A DNA stretch of 64,000 bases from Siphonodentalium dalli (GCA_032622095.1 CP136062.1:195677887-195741886), one strand, 5' to 3'. Positions 48,985 to 61,427 are shown, numbered from the stretch's first letter. Notes: generated by a model not told the origin, from the letters alone. Numbers and translations: made by a program.

Positions 48985-50117
48985 TTGCTGTCCCGCTAAA
49001 ACATACTGAAAGTGTCAATGACACTGTAGCTCAACTTGGAGAGGGATAATTTCAAGTGTTACAGTCAATGGAGTGATTAGGAATGCTGAAAGTTGAATGT
49101 CTAAGTAATACTTGATTATCAAGATGAAGAGATATATCTAAAGTAAAATCCAAGATGGCCGCTGGTGGCCATGTTTTTCAATGAAATTCAGAAAACTTTG
49201 ATGGCTCCCATGTAGAGATCACCCTGAATTTCCATCATCCACATCAAGTTTCGTGATGATCAGATGAAGGATATGTCTGTAGGTTATGCCCAAGGATAAA
49301 GTCGCGTAAAGAGTAAAATCCAAGATGGCTGCCGGTGGCCATGTTTTATGGCCGAATGACCCCAAAATGAATCATTCCCATCTACATGTCAATGTCAACA
49401 TCCATGACAAATTTCATGATGATCAGACAAACACTCCGGACTGTAGCCCGTGCTAATAGATTGAATTTTGAAATCCAAGATGGCCACATTTTTTGCGGAA
49501 TGAGCCCAAAATGACTTGTTCTCATCTACATGTCAATATCAACAGCCATGACAAATTTCATAATGATCCAACCAAAGATACGACTTGTAGCCCGTGCCAA
49601 AGGATTTAGTCATGCAAAGAATAAAATCCAAGATGGCTGCCAGTGGCCATGTTTTATGGCCAAAGAACTAGTTCCCATCTACATGTCAATGTTAACATCC
49701 ATGAAAAATTTCATGATGATCCGACTAAAAGTACAACCTGTGGGCCGTGCCAAAAGATTTAGTCATGCAAAGAGTAAGTTGACTGCCTGCAGCCATGTTT
49801 TACGGCTGAATGACCCCACAATGACTCGTTCCCATCTACATGTCAATATTAACAACCACAACAAATTTCATGATGATCAGATGAATACTCTGCCCTGTAG
49901 CTCATGCTAATGGGTTGAATTTTGAATTCCAAGATGGCCACTGGCTGCCTTGTTTTTTTGCCGAATGACCCCCAAAATGACTCGTTCCCATCTACATGTC
50001 AATGTCAACAGCCTTGACAAATTTAATAATTATCTGTCCAAAGATACGACTTGTAGCCTGTGCCAAAGGATTTAGTCATGCAAAGAGTAAAATCCAAGAT
50101 GACTGTCTGCAGTGGCC
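48985..50117. repeat. 'ccaagatggc' array, forward arm
   Basis: The arm begins gtgtcaatgacactgtagct. The phrase ccaagatggc or its variants then recurs at about 49150, 49320, 49477, 49628, 49930 and 50096, a period near 160 bp. Each unit also contains ccatctacatgtcaat and aatttcatgatgatc. Confidence 0.8.
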
Positions 50118-51756
50118 TTTTTAGCTCAACTTTACTTTGTAAAGTTTGAGCTATTGCCATGGCATGGTATCCGTCATCCGCGTGTGTGTGTGTGTGCGTG
50201 TTTGATTCGTCAACAATTTCCTTTAGCACGGGCTACATGTCGTACCCTTGGTCGGATCATTATGAAATTTTGGGGTCATTCGGCCAAAAAACATGGCCGC
50301 CAGCAGCCATCTTGGATTTTACTCTTTGCATGACTAAATCCTTTGGCACGGGCAACAGGTCGTACTGTTCGTCTGATCACCATGAAATTTGTCATGGATG
50401 TTATTATTGAGATGTAGATGGGAACGAGTCATTTTGGGGTCAATCGGCCAAAAAACATGGCCGCCAGCAGCCATCTTGTATTTTACTCTTTGCATGACTA
50501 AATCATTTGGCACAGGCTACAGGTCGTACCTTTGGTCGGATCATTATGAAATTTGTCATGGCTGTTGTCATTAACATGTAGATGGGAACGAGTCATTTTG
50601 GGGTCAATAGGCAAAAAAACATGGCTGCCAGTGGCCATTTTGGATTTCAAAATTCAATCCATTAGCACAGAGGCCAGAGTGTTCATCTGATCATCATGAA
50701 ATTTGTCGTGGAAGTTAATATTGTGATGTAGATGGGAAACGAGTCATTTTGGGGTCATTCGGCCAAAAAACATGGCCACCAGCAGCCATCTTGGATTTTA
50801 CTCTTTGCATGACTAAATCTTTTGGCACGGGCTACAGGTCGTACTGTTCATCTGATCATCATGAAATTTGTCACGGATGTTGACAATGACATGTAGATGG
50901 GAACGAGTCATTTTGGGGTCATTCGGCAAAAAAACATTGCCGACAGCGGCCATCTTGGATTTCAAAATTCAAACCATTAGCATGGGCTAAAGGTCGTAAC
51001 TGTTTGTCTGATCATCATGGAATTTGTCATTTATGTTAATATTGACATATAGATGGGAATTAGTTGTTTTGGGGTCATTCGGTCAAAAAACATGGCCACC
51101 AGCAGCCATCTTGGATTTTACTCTTTGCATGACTAAATCCTTTGGCACAGGCTACAGGTCGTACCTTTGGTCGGATCATCATGAAATTTGTCATAAATGT
51201 TAATATTGACATACAGATGGGAACGAGTCATTCAGCTATAAAACATGGCCGCCAGCAGCCATCTTGGATTTTACTCTTTCCATGACCAAATTCTTTGGTA
51301 CGGGCTACAGGTGGGATCATCATGAAATTTGTCATGGTTGTTAACATTGAAATGTAGATGGGAACGAATCATTTTGGGGTCATTCTGCCATAAAACATAT
51401 CCGCTGGCAGCCATCTTGGATTTTACTCTTTGCATAACTAAATCCTTTGACACACCCTACAGTCCACTTCCCTCATCCGATCATCACCAATCTTTATATT
51501 AATCTTGATATAGATCTACTAGATGCAATAAGCTATCAAATGTTTTTTGAATTTCATTGGAATAATAGCTGTCAGCAACCATCTTGGATTTTACATCCAT
51601 GACAAATTTCATAATGATCTGACCAAAGGTACGACCTGTAGCCTGTGCTAATTGAAATTGTTGATGGAAGTCTCCACACACGACGCACACATGGACGACA
51701 CGGATAACAAGCCATGGCAATAGCTCAAACTTTACAAAGTAAAGTTGAGCTAAAAA
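50118..51756. mobile_element. 1.64-kb element with 45-bp terminal inverted repeats and inverted tandem units
   Basis: tttttagctcaactttactt, continuing to ttgccatgg, is mirrored by ccatggcaatagctcaaact through gagctaaaaa. Inside, gccatcttgg recurs at 50306, 50470, 50634, 50786, 50950, 51106, 51258, 51410 and about 51575, i.e. nine units of 152-164 bp. They run opposite to the array at 48985-50117. A short GT repeat lies near 50183. The right end is 59 bases from the exon A donor. Confidence 0.8.
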
Positions 51757-51815
51757 CTATATGAAATAGTACACAGGCCCCAGGGTGGACACCTTAATGC
51801 ACACAGTAAACCCAC

Positions 51816-53009
51816 CTTTCTTGATGATAGCACCTGTGATGCCGGCACCATGTTTCAAACCTTCATTGGCTGCATTCACGATCGCATCAACCCGCATTGT
51901 TGTGATATCCTGATGCGTCACAATCAAGTCGCAATTGTTGTCCTTTGTAAAAACCTCCTTACGTTTGCTTTCACCAATTTGGACATCAATAACACAGTGG
52001 TCGCGATCCTCAGCACTTCTAATAAGGTCTTGCCCTCGGCTACTGTTGATGAAGCCTTGAATTCCAGGACGAGTGACGGGAACCGAACTTGATCGTATTT
52101 CTCCTAAAAGAGAACTCATCTCTTTGATGGCGGTCTTCACACCAGCTTTGTTCCCGTTGATGCTAAAGCCTCCTTTGACTGAATTAATAGAGATGGAATC
52201 TGATTTAAGCCTCGCTTCCAAAGCACGAACCTCACCTATCTTGTGCTTACTGATAAAGCGTTGATTTGATTTAGGTGTATTCAAAATCTTATCTTGACAT
52301 GTATTTGACTCCACAATGGCATTGATTTCCTGAAGAATATTTCCAGCAATATCTTTGGTCATAATAACTACCAAGGATTCGTTCATTTCAAAACAATGTT
52401 TCTGCTTGTAGTCTGGATTTTGACTCAGTTTTGTTTGGAAATGAGCCCACTGCGGTGATTCGACATATGATTTAAGCTCGCCAGACAAGGTGAAGTCTTT
52501 TTCAATGATACACTCAGTCAGCAACGCCGCGGCAGTCTTCGCATTGTCCATCGTGTTACTGTAAACATATATAAACTCCTCCATCCGGCCCATGTCCCAT
52601 ACACCAATCACCTTTTTTTGTTTCAAACATGATTTAATATAATCACGAGTGCCAGGCATGGCTAACAGTTTTTTGGCATTGTCACTCAACGTTGTTTTAA
52701 AATAAGGAGAATTCAAGATGTCCCGCAGCATCTCCTCTGCAGCAACTATTTCACGTGTCAAACCACCCAAGATTATACTAAATTTGTCATGATTGAGTTG
52801 AACAAATAGTCCCTTGTAAGATGATTTGGCTCTATGCTGATACCCTAAGGCGTTGAGTAATGTGAACTGGAAGCGTCGCAGTTGGATGCATTTTTTTGCC
52901 TGTTCATTACTGCCCTGACTTTCCTTCTCGACCTTGTCTGCAATAAACCTGATTTCCTTAGCTAGTAGACCAACACTCTTGTCTTGTCCTGCTACTATAA
53001 TTCTCTCCC
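51816..53009 (-). CDS. Exon A: multi-KH-like region and start of macrodomain 1
   Basis: This 1194-nt exon begins after the acceptor ttacag at 53010 with two bases finishing a codon, and ends at the donor gaaag|gtgggt (51816/51815). It encodes 397 complete codons. Residues 1-350 contain repeated beta-alpha-beta stretches such as IIVAGQDKSVGLLAKEI and FSIILGGLTREIVAAEE, which I read as the KH-like modules of PARP14. Residues 355-397 open a macrodomain: DLIVTHQDIT, then VDAIVNAANEGLKHGAGITG, with the adenosine-binding Asp-374 and the Asn pair of NAAN (378, 381). The His-Gly-Ala-Gly loop at 386-389 is intact, so ADP-ribose binding is likely. The exon continues directly into exon B through a phase-1 junction that restores a glycine. 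The open frame continues past several TTG/ATG codons, so this is an internal exon and not the gene start. Confidence 0.9.
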
Positions 53010-53870
53010 CTGTAAGAAATCAGACATCAGATGTTTTCATTCAAGATCGACTGTGTGTATTCTTGGCAAGTACAGACTCAAATACTAATGCACCAATTTA
53101 ACTAAAGTTTGAGATATGTATTTTCGTGATCTCAGTAACCAGGTCCGGCACATCCTAAATACATCTACCTTACTAATATCTAATCCTTGCTATAGTAAAT
53201 ACCCATTGATGAGTATTTCATCTAGGAAATGATCAGATAATAAGTTAAACAAACATTTCCCAGCAATGAACATGAATTATCTGCACTTGTATTATCATTT
53301 TGTCTGGCTGTCATCATGCGCGGCATCCTTTGCATCCCTCCAAATCAATAATAGACTGGTCCAATGTATACTGTTATAACTGAATGGGAGAATTAATTTA
53401 GTATAGAAAGGGTCAATAACCATTTCTATACTAAATTGATTCTCCCACCCAGTTCTAAAAGTATACATTGGAATGATCTATTGTTCATTTGGAGGGGTGC
53501 TCAGAAAACGAGAGGCCGATCACGATCGGCAGATGTTAACCCATCCCTTAGCGATAGTAAATTACTCTGATCGGAATCATAAATGAGAGTTTTGATGTTG
53601 AATTATAGAGTATACTGTTAGGTACTATTATAGACAATGCACATAACACAAATTATTGGAATTTATGTGTCACTCACATTTATATAAGAGAATGCACTGG
53701 AACAGGATCTGTAATGCTGAACCACCACAGCCTTGGGTTAAATGTGAAAAGGTGACCTGGACATGCAATACTTGGTTAAGAGATTCCAATATAATGTATC
53801 AAATTCTACCCACAACAACCATCAAGATAAACACCTCACTGCTGACCGATTAGTATCAATTATACAGCAG
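53010..53870. repeat. Decayed MITE and repeat pieces upstream of exon A
   Basis: 53187-53505 has 4685-type sequence arranged as a foldback (tccaatgtatactgttataa and its inverse around gtatagaaagggt). 53511-53770 matches 13630-13885. No upstream exon of the gene was recognised here. Confidence 0.55.
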
Positions 53871-53879
53871 AGCTGTCAA

Positions 53880-55480
53880 CAAATCACAGGCTTATGTTAA
53901 ATAGGGCAAGGAATTCAAACTAAAAAAAAAATTTTAAGAGTGAATAATTTTTTTCGAAAAAGGGCCATAAATCAGTTAAAAATAGTCTGATCAAACACAT
54001 ATTCAAAGATCTGTCTTTTGTGCTGAGAAATTCATATACAAATTTTTTTTTTTTTTTTTTTTTTAAAGTTTTTATTGATCAAGATTAAATGTATATAAAT
54101 ATTGTAACAAGATTTGCAAAAAAAGATCACACACTAACTCTTTCATCCCCAGTCTATCAGTAACTTGCATACATCCTTTCGCTCACATGCTCTTTCACTC
54201 ATCGCGACAAGTTTATAATTATACACGTTTCTGGTATGGGTCCCGCAAGCTATGTTAGACATATGTTTAGTCAAAGAGCTAATATCGGTAGGTTCAAGGC
54301 TTATAAGATATTAATTGTGTATATATAGCTCTTTGCTAAGTATAATGGGATTTTGATTGATGTTGAAATAAGTTTTTTCCCATTCTGGTGGGTCAACTCG
54401 GCGGTTTTTCCATATACAAAATTTGGTTCCGATCAGATAGAAAATGTTCGAGTTATCGCACCATGCGTAAAGTGTCTACAGACAAACAGACGGATGGACT
54501 AATGACAGTTGGTCAATCCGGATGTTGACACTTCCATACTATGATATGGGTAAACATAAAAATTAGTCTTTTGTGGGTACTAAAGTATCAATTTTCCCAT
54601 CTCCACTAGCATGGGCATGCATTTGATTTTTTTGTCTGTGAAACACTGGACAAACATGACAAAATATGTGCTAAAACACAATTTATTCCCATCTTTCCTG
54701 GCATAGAGACCTTCTCAGAAATCCAGACTAAGAGTGCAAATTAATTACTGGTACATAGAGCTGCAGCCTGTATGCCAGTGTCCTATAAAACTATATATGG
54801 TTACACCTCACACTAATGGCTAAAAATAACTATAATTATCAATTATACAGATTTACTGTTTGTCTCTCACAGAGCTAAAGTGATACCACTGGTAATCAAT
54901 TAGCTGTAGGCTGCTATGGTTATCTGTTCAATTCTTAGTTGAAAAAGGGCCATAACTCTGGTATAAAATGTCAGATCTAACCCATATTCAAACTCGATCT
55001 GTACTTTGAGTTGAGAAACTCACATACTAAATTTGGGTCCTATCAGTTGAAAAATGGTTGATTTAGCGAAGCATGCATGAATTATATGTCAAAGGGCCAT
55101 AACTCCAATAAAAAATATCGGATCAAACCCATATTCGAACGCGATCTGTATTTTGGGCTGACAAACTCGCATACCTAATTTGGTTCCGATCAGATGAAAA
55201 TTGTTTGAGTTATGACAGCATGCATGAATTCGAAGTCGAAAAAGGGCCATAACTCCGTATAAAAAACTCGGATCAAACCCATATTCGAACTTGATCTGTA
55301 TTTTGGGCTGAGAAACCCATATTCCGGTCGGATAGAAATTGTTCGAGTTATCGCACCATGCGTAAAGTGTCTATAGACAGACGGACAGCCAGCCAGACAG
55401 ACGGACGGACTAACAACGAGTGGTCAATCCGGACAACGACACTATGTTTACCATACTATGGTATGGGTAAACATAAAAAT
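53880..55480. repeat. 'agggccataactc' repeat copies
   Basis: Several decayed copies occur with tcaaacccatattcgaac, ctgtattttgggctgag and the end gtcaatccggac through tatggtatgggtaaacataa. A poly-T run (about 54042-54064) and a foreign AT-rich stretch (54065-54410) interrupt the first copy. Confidence 0.6.
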
Positions 55481-56678
55481 GAGCAGACTACATACATTCA
55501 AAAAGATAATACAAATTCAGTAAGTTTCTAATTCACTGGAGGGAAATGTTTCTAATTCACTGGAGGGAAATGTTTAGATAATAAGTTCAACAAATAAGGA
55601 CAAAAAAAAAAGGGTTTTGGTTCTCGGGCAATTTTTTTCTTCAAATCAATGAGGGAGGGAGGGTTTTATTTTTATTTTTAATTTTTTTCTGCACATAGTA
55701 AGCATGGACAAAGATACCACTCTCTGTCTAGTAATAACCAGAAATGTAGAGGGAACTGTTATGCATATAAACTCATTTAGTCTTACATAAAAATGACATT
55801 GTACTACCAGTGTATGACTGGGATTGCCTAACATTATATAATCCCCCTGACATTAACTACTGTTATTGTTGTCTAAAAACTGATACCTCTCCATTCCAAT
55901 ATGTGATCCTGAATTTAGTATTGTGCCTTTCAATTGTATAAAGTTACAATTAGTGTAAGTTAGTTCACAATGACTAATTGTAAGAAGAGCATGAGGATCA
56001 GCTAATCATTTTCTTAATTGTAGTCATCTACTTCATGTTGTAAGCCTGCAAGTCACTTTTAACACATTACATGTTAGAGCTCAATGCACACTAATATTCA
56101 ACACATATCTGCTATGGACATGGTTATAAAATGAAATAATTTTTTTTTGTTTTTTTTTTTAAAATTAATTTTTTCGTAAGTTTTTTTGTCATAACATCAG
56201 GCATTGCAATAAAAAGGCCTAATGCGGCCCTTTTTATTCAATGCGGCGGGGCCTGAGAACCAAAACCTTTCTTTTTTTTGGCCTAACCTTGTTGAACTTA
56301 TTATACAGACATTTCCTAAGGGAACTACTCATCAATGAGTATTTAGTATGGAAAGCTGTAGAAAATGCTACATTTGTGCAGTACTATTTTTCACCCATCA
56401 GAGCACAAATTTAAAGCTGAGGGAAAAATAGTATGACTATATCGACAACTCAGTTTAGCACTCAAACGGGAAAAAAATTAAGGGGTTTATTTATTAATTT
56501 ATATACATTAACATTTACGAAGTAATATTCCTCAAGTTAGCAGCCTAACGATGGTCATTGAGGTCACTTTAATAAGTTTGATTTGACGATTTCATGTTTG
56601 TGTTACCCAAAGCAATTAAAATACCATAATTATTATCTGACGAGGAGTAGTAGAACTACCTACCTTCAAGAGTAAATG
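55481..56678. other. Gene-free stretch with small repeats
   Basis: A 26-bp tandem pair (tttctaattcactggaggga) lies at 55526-55577. An inverted pair around about 55600-56285 shares the phrase aaagggttttggttctcggg with its complement. Otherwise nothing was recognised. Confidence 0.5.
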
Positions 56679-57165
56679 ATTAACCCTTTGATGACGGGAG
56701 CTGTGCTGGCGCAACATTAAAGACCCTGTGCCAACGCATTCTCTTATATATGAAAGTTGACCATAAGTCGCCTCATATATATAAGAAAATGCATTGGCCA
56801 TAAATTTTTTATAATTTTTTATTACATTCTTTAACAATTTTATATAATTTTGTTTTCATTTTTCTTACATTCTTTAACAATTTTTTTTATAGTTTTTTCT
56901 TACATGCTATAACAATTTTTATCATTTTTATCTTACATTCTTGATCAATATTTATAATTTACTCTAACATTCTTTAACAATTTTTATCATTATTTCTTAC
57001 ATTCTTTAACAGTTTTTTATCATTTTTTTTTCATTTTTTCTTACATTCTTTAACAATTATAAAAAATATTATCAAATTTGTTAGGCCAATGCCTATGGTC
57101 GACTCGCATATATCAAAGAATGCAATGGCACATGGTTCAGGAAGCTTCAGTCATGAAAGGGTTAA
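56679..57165. mobile_element. piggyBac-type MITE with expanded internal repeat
   Basis: TTAACCCTTTGATGACGGGA and cagtcatgaaagggttaa bound it. The phrase acattctttaacaattttt, present once in the copies at 3211 and 24135, is repeated about seven times between 56826 and 57060. Confidence 0.75.
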
Positions 57166-57419
57166 CAGTTTTACACCTACATTCAAGAATGAACTTATAA
57201 GCTTACGTATCTGCTTGCATATATATGATGCATGACTTTTTCGGAAATAATTTTGTCAGTTTTGAATTCGCGATTATAAAACTGAACGAAAAGTAATACT
57301 GTGTAAATTTAATATAAGTAAGGTATTATAGTTGCATTCAGCTATTACAGCTGAATGTGGGTATTGCCACTTCGTGGATTCAATTCAAGACGCTTAATCT
57401 AAAATCAACAAGAGCATCG

Positions 57420-58230
57420 CTAGGACGTGGCAAAAAACACCTGTGGTAATTGCAACAAAGGGCCATAACTGTGGTGAAAATTGGCGGGTGGAACCCAAAT
57501 TGAAATTGTCTTGTATATTGGGCTAGTAAACTGATATACCAAATTTCATTTCATTTAGTTCAGACTTACTAAAGTTATCAACCGGAAATGATATGAAACT
57601 GTAGCTCAACTTGAGGAGGCGTTAATTTTATGCTGAGCAGTCAATAGAATGACAAAGAAGTAAAGACAAAAAGTTTCAGTAAATGGATTGTATTTATGTA
57701 AATGAAATTAATTTCATTTCAAACATTTCTCAACTAAATGTGGACTACAGGGTGTGCCGATGGATGCAAATGTGAAATCCAAGATGGCTCCAGGCACCCA
57801 TGTCTTTTAACAAATTTCGGAAGAATTGGACAGCTTCCATCTAGAGGTAAAACCAAAGAACCATATGAATTTTGGATGAGGGATGTGGCACGTAGGGTGT
57901 CCCAAAGGATTTAAAGAGTAAAATCCAAGATGGCCACTGGTGACCATGTTTTTTAACAAATTTTGGAAAATATCTTTGGCTCTCATCAAGAGGTCACCCT
58001 GAAGATCCTTATGAATTTTGGTGATGATCGAATGAAGTAAGTGGTCTGTAGGTTGTGCCAAAGGATTTAGTCATGCAAAGAGTAAAATCCAAGATGTTTT
58101 TTAACGAATTTCGGAAAACATCGTTGGCTCCTATCTAGAGGTCACCCCGAAGATCCTTATGAAGTATTGTGATAATCGGAAGAGGGATGTGGCCTCTAGG
58201 TAGAGTTTAATATATGCCGGGGAAATGAAA
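57420..58230. repeat. Decayed repeats, 'agggccataactg' and 'ccaagatggc' families
   Basis: 57450-57590 is of the first family. 57595-58215 begins ctgtagctcaacttgaggag and has units with gaagatccttatgaa and gtgccaaaggatttagtcat. The minus-strand ORF here is repeat-derived. Confidence 0.6.
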
Positions 58231-58675
58231 ACATAGGAACCGGGAACGAAACCCCTTCAGAACCGGGAACTGGGAACATTACCGGGAAATGTATCCACAA
58301 GTTGTACAACACGGGTTATGCACAATTTGGCTAGTTTGGGTGACAGGGATTGTAATAATGATAATTTAGATAAACTAAAGGATCTTCCAAATTGTTATAT
58401 TTGACCTCTTTGGGCCACATAATGGTTTACAATGTAACACAACATAAGTTGGAAAACATAAAATAATCGTTCCGACTTCCCGAACGAAATGTCAAAATGT
58501 TGCCGACGTTGCGAACTTCTTGTGGCATCTCGTAACTTTTTACGTTATCTTAAAAGAATACAAAAGAAACAGTCTCCCTGACATTTGTGTGTTAATTTCT
58601 AATACTGTTTAGTGCCCTGTTTTCTTTTTTTATTGGGAGTCGGATGTAGTCTTGAAAAGTACTACATTCAGAGCA

Positions 58676-59226
58676 ACAAGATGGTGGTGCCCATTGGACA
58701 GGGTAAACGGTAAGTTAATATATTGTCTTCAAGCATCAATTAACAACATCTTTCAGTGACACACCTTTAAACAGTTATGTAGGAATTTGTATGTAACATG
58801 CCTTTTGCATGACAGGCATGCGAAATGTTGTATTTGGCATGTCAAGTCGTCATAAATTTTCCAAATTTTATTGAGGCGGCGAAATGTTTGCCTTTTCGTA
58901 ATTTTTTGGCCATGGGCTCATGGATCTGCAAATTTATGTATTGTCCTGGGTAGATTATGCTACCACACATCTTCGGAATGCAAAACTGGCGATATTTTTA
59001 TTGTCTAACTCCGAAAAACGACCTTTGATAATTTCAAAATGTTCAGGTTCAGATTCGCAATATTTCCAATGATTCTGTTCAAGTTCCGAAACAATTTTCG
59101 TTCAGGTTCGGACAATTTTCGTTCAGGTTCGGACAATTTTCGTTCAGGTTCGGATGCTTCAAAACCTCAACGAGAAGCGAAATGCCCAGCTGCAGTCGCG
59201 CTGTTATTGTGCGTGTTGCTTGCTCT
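58676..59226 (+). repeat. Left arm of an inverted duplication, starting with ATG and splice donor
   Basis: It begins caagatggtggtgcccattg and reaches aaacg|gtaagt at 58709-58710, i.e. a possible 29-nt first coding piece (MVVPIGQGK). Downstream is about 500 bases with roughly 90% or more identity to the right arm, including three copies of acaattttcgttcaggttcg. Coding use is unproven. Confidence 0.65.
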
Positions 59227-59560
59227 GCGTGTATAAAGTTTCGCTGATTCTTGGAATATACAAGGGCCATGGGCGTTTTATTTATTGAAATGGGAATTTT
59301 TGGGACGGATTAAAAGTCGAAATGCGACCCGGAGGCCGAGTCCGGTAAAAGGTGTAGTTGGGAATTCTGGTGAGAATCATGAGAAACCTTCAGTGATAAG
59401 CCGTATATAGTTGTTGTAATAATTTGAAGGATTGGTTGTCTTAACGGAATTATGAGTTGGTCATTCGTGAAACCAATATATTTTATATTCTATAATTACA
59501 ATCATGGGTATATAATATATGATCTTGAGCGCGTTACCATTTCTGACATTATTTTTCTTG
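59227..59560 (+). repeat. Direct duplication, copy A
   Basis: It carries gctgattcttggaatataca, gggacggattaaaagtcgaa and ggtatataatatatgatctt. Copy B is at about 61430-62290, where it is interrupted by an insertion. Confidence 0.7.
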
Positions 59561-59874
59561 TCTTCTATTCGTAAAAAAACAAACACGATAAACGGGGAAC
59601 ACGTGGCATGGTTTTAGCCATGCACTCCAGAATAATTTGGGCGGACTTTCTTATTGCATGCATGCAAGATACATGTAGGCGCACTTGTGGTTCCCCTCCC
59701 AGCCCACACACGAGGCCAATAAGGTCGCCGCAGGTAGACGATCAGATACATCTTCCTGTTACATGTTAAGTATGCATGGCCATTGGGATTAGACTGGTAG
59801 TCACTGGTGATGATGTAACATTCCAAGCTGCAAAACAGGGTTAATCAGAGCGTGAACGCTATGCGAACATAGAG

Positions 59875-60970
59875 TAGTGATGGGCGGTTAACCGAGAAAA
59901 CAACTCGGTTTCGGTTTTTAACAATAAACCGAAAACCGACCGACGCGATTCTGCTCAAACCGACATTACGTTTTTTTTTATATGTTTATTTTTCACTTAA
60001 ATCGACTTATTATACCTCCCCAGGTACTTATTAGTTGATATTGTTATCAAATTATCGGCCTCTCTGATCAATATTATATCGGAATGTGTCCATTTCGTCT
60101 CAGATATGTGTTGTTATAATATCATAGGCGACTGTTTTTGTTCTTTTTCAAACATGGCCGAACAAAATAACGAACATGGTTCAACAAAAAGCCCTGTTTG
60201 GAGGTATTTTATGTGTCTAACTGGAGACGACTCCAAGAAATGTCGCCACTTAATATGTCATAAAAACGTCGCTTAAGCCAGAGTCTGGCTAACTATATGA
60301 ATGCCGAACAGAAGTCCAAATAAGGCGATAATCGCCAACCAAAAAAATGGAAGCGTCTGCTAACTTGAAAATAAACCAAGTAAATGGTATGAACACTTTG
60401 ATCGTCTGGACATTCCGATGTGACGTAATCTGGTAGAAGTTTGCAGCCATGTGCAGCTTGTAAACTATGTCGCAACATCAAAGCGATCACACCGCAGTCA
60501 TTGAATGTGGATCAATCATGCACGTGTCAAGAATTGTTACAGTCAGGTCAAGGACGCCCACTGGTTGTGATTTTGCTGCTGTTTGCGGTTGAATTCTCAG
60601 ATACTAATGCATATAATATGATAAATATGTTTTTAAACATGTCAGAAAGGGATAAATAGTGAAGATGGGGGTGTTTATTTTTTTTAAATACCGAATTGTA
60701 TCATCTTATCGCGTTGGATTCAGTTTGCGTCGGCATTTTGTCCCGTTGTTCACCTGTGATCGCATTTCCTTCCTCAAATATTCAACGTTATTGGGACATT
60801 ATTGACTCTAATTACGGTTACTTTGAAAGTATATACTCAAATTGTATGTATTTCAGTCTAATTTCACTATCTAGTAAAAAAAAACGAAAACCGAACCGAA
60901 ACCGAGGTTTTTTCTCCCAGAAAAACCGAAACCGAATCTGAATGTAAAAAATCAAAACCGCCCATCTCTA
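59875..60970. mobile_element. Decayed hAT transposon, 1.1 kb
   Basis: tagtgatgggcggttaacc and aaaccgcccatctcta are the terminal inverted repeats. The flanks acatagag and atatagag differ by one base and form the 8-bp target duplication typical of hAT elements. Subterminal cggttt/aaaccgaa repeats lie at both ends. The only coding trace is the BED-finger piece at 60154-60323. Confidence 0.8.
60154..60323 (+). pseudogene. BED-type zinc finger remnant of a hAT transposase
   Basis: From ATG 60154 the frame reads SPVWRYFMCLTGDDSKKCRH followed by LICHKNVA and a stop at 60274. In another frame the pattern continues as SLANYMNAEQKSK. The W-x-Y-F start, the Cys/His pair (CRHLICHK) and the conserved following Asn fit the BED finger at the N-terminus of hAT transposases and ZBED proteins. 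A stop plus frameshift and the lack of a catalytic domain make it a broken gene. Confidence 0.6.
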
Positions 60971-61427
60971 ATATAGAGAATATGGTTTCCCGAATATTAC
61001 CTGCAATATGCGAATCTTCACGAGCGGTGATATTTCAGGAATATATTACTTGAGAAACCATAGATGTTCTCTTTATGTTATGCTTATGGTAAGTAATTCT
61101 GCAAAACTACAAGTATTTGTCTATCGAAACAAGAATTTAGACACCGAAGTAGCGAAACTAATGCAAACAATATCAGCTGTTTCCGTTGGCAAATTACGCA
61201 TCACTAAATTTGGGTGGAAAATTTCCTATTTGCGCCTAAAAGAATAGTTCCTAACCAATGGTTAAATATTACACCAAGAAACTCAATTATCAAGACAAAT
61301 AACAACTGAATACGTAATAAAACAGGATCATTTGTTTTGTTTAGAACTTATCTCAGTAATTAACTATTTTCAGTCTTCCGTGGAATATCGCGTATATATA
61401 GTTCCATTGTTAATAGTGCGAATATAA

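Larger units (their letters stand above)
8730..53009 (-). other. Gene model: PARP14-like multi-macrodomain protein, seven exons, both ends uncertain
   Basis: Joining 53009-51816, 41433-41008, 22726-22581, 19525-19295, 13338-13117, 12082-12022 and 9181-8730 on the minus strand keeps one reading frame for 909 codons to a TAA at 8730. Every junction is GT-AG, and the intron phases are 1, 1, 0, 0, 0 and 1. Introns are 10382, 18281, 3055, 5956, 1034 and 2840 bp. Order of parts: KH-like modules (residues 1-350), macrodomain 1 (about 355-540), acidic linker (about 545-570), macrodomain 2 (about 573-745), KH-like segment (about 768-800), then an RG/GSP-rich tail. This is the arrangement of PARP14/PARP9-type proteins, known to read or remove ADP-ribose and to act in interferon-linked immunity in vertebrates. 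The N-terminal start and any WWE or ART catalytic domain were not found, so this could be a macro-only relative. Confidence 0.85.

Noticed and set aside
49530-51453. Several overlapping 60-126-residue ORFs
   Set aside because: They repeat every 160 bp with the array and are by-products of it.
52768-52770. Translation start of the macro-PARP at the beginning of the long ORF
   Set aside because: The codon is TTG, and the frame stays open upstream to an acceptor at 53010, so it is internal.
56020-56040. Stray satellite unit (atctacttcatgttgta)
   Set aside because: Only about 16 bases match and there is no 26-bp continuation; probably chance.
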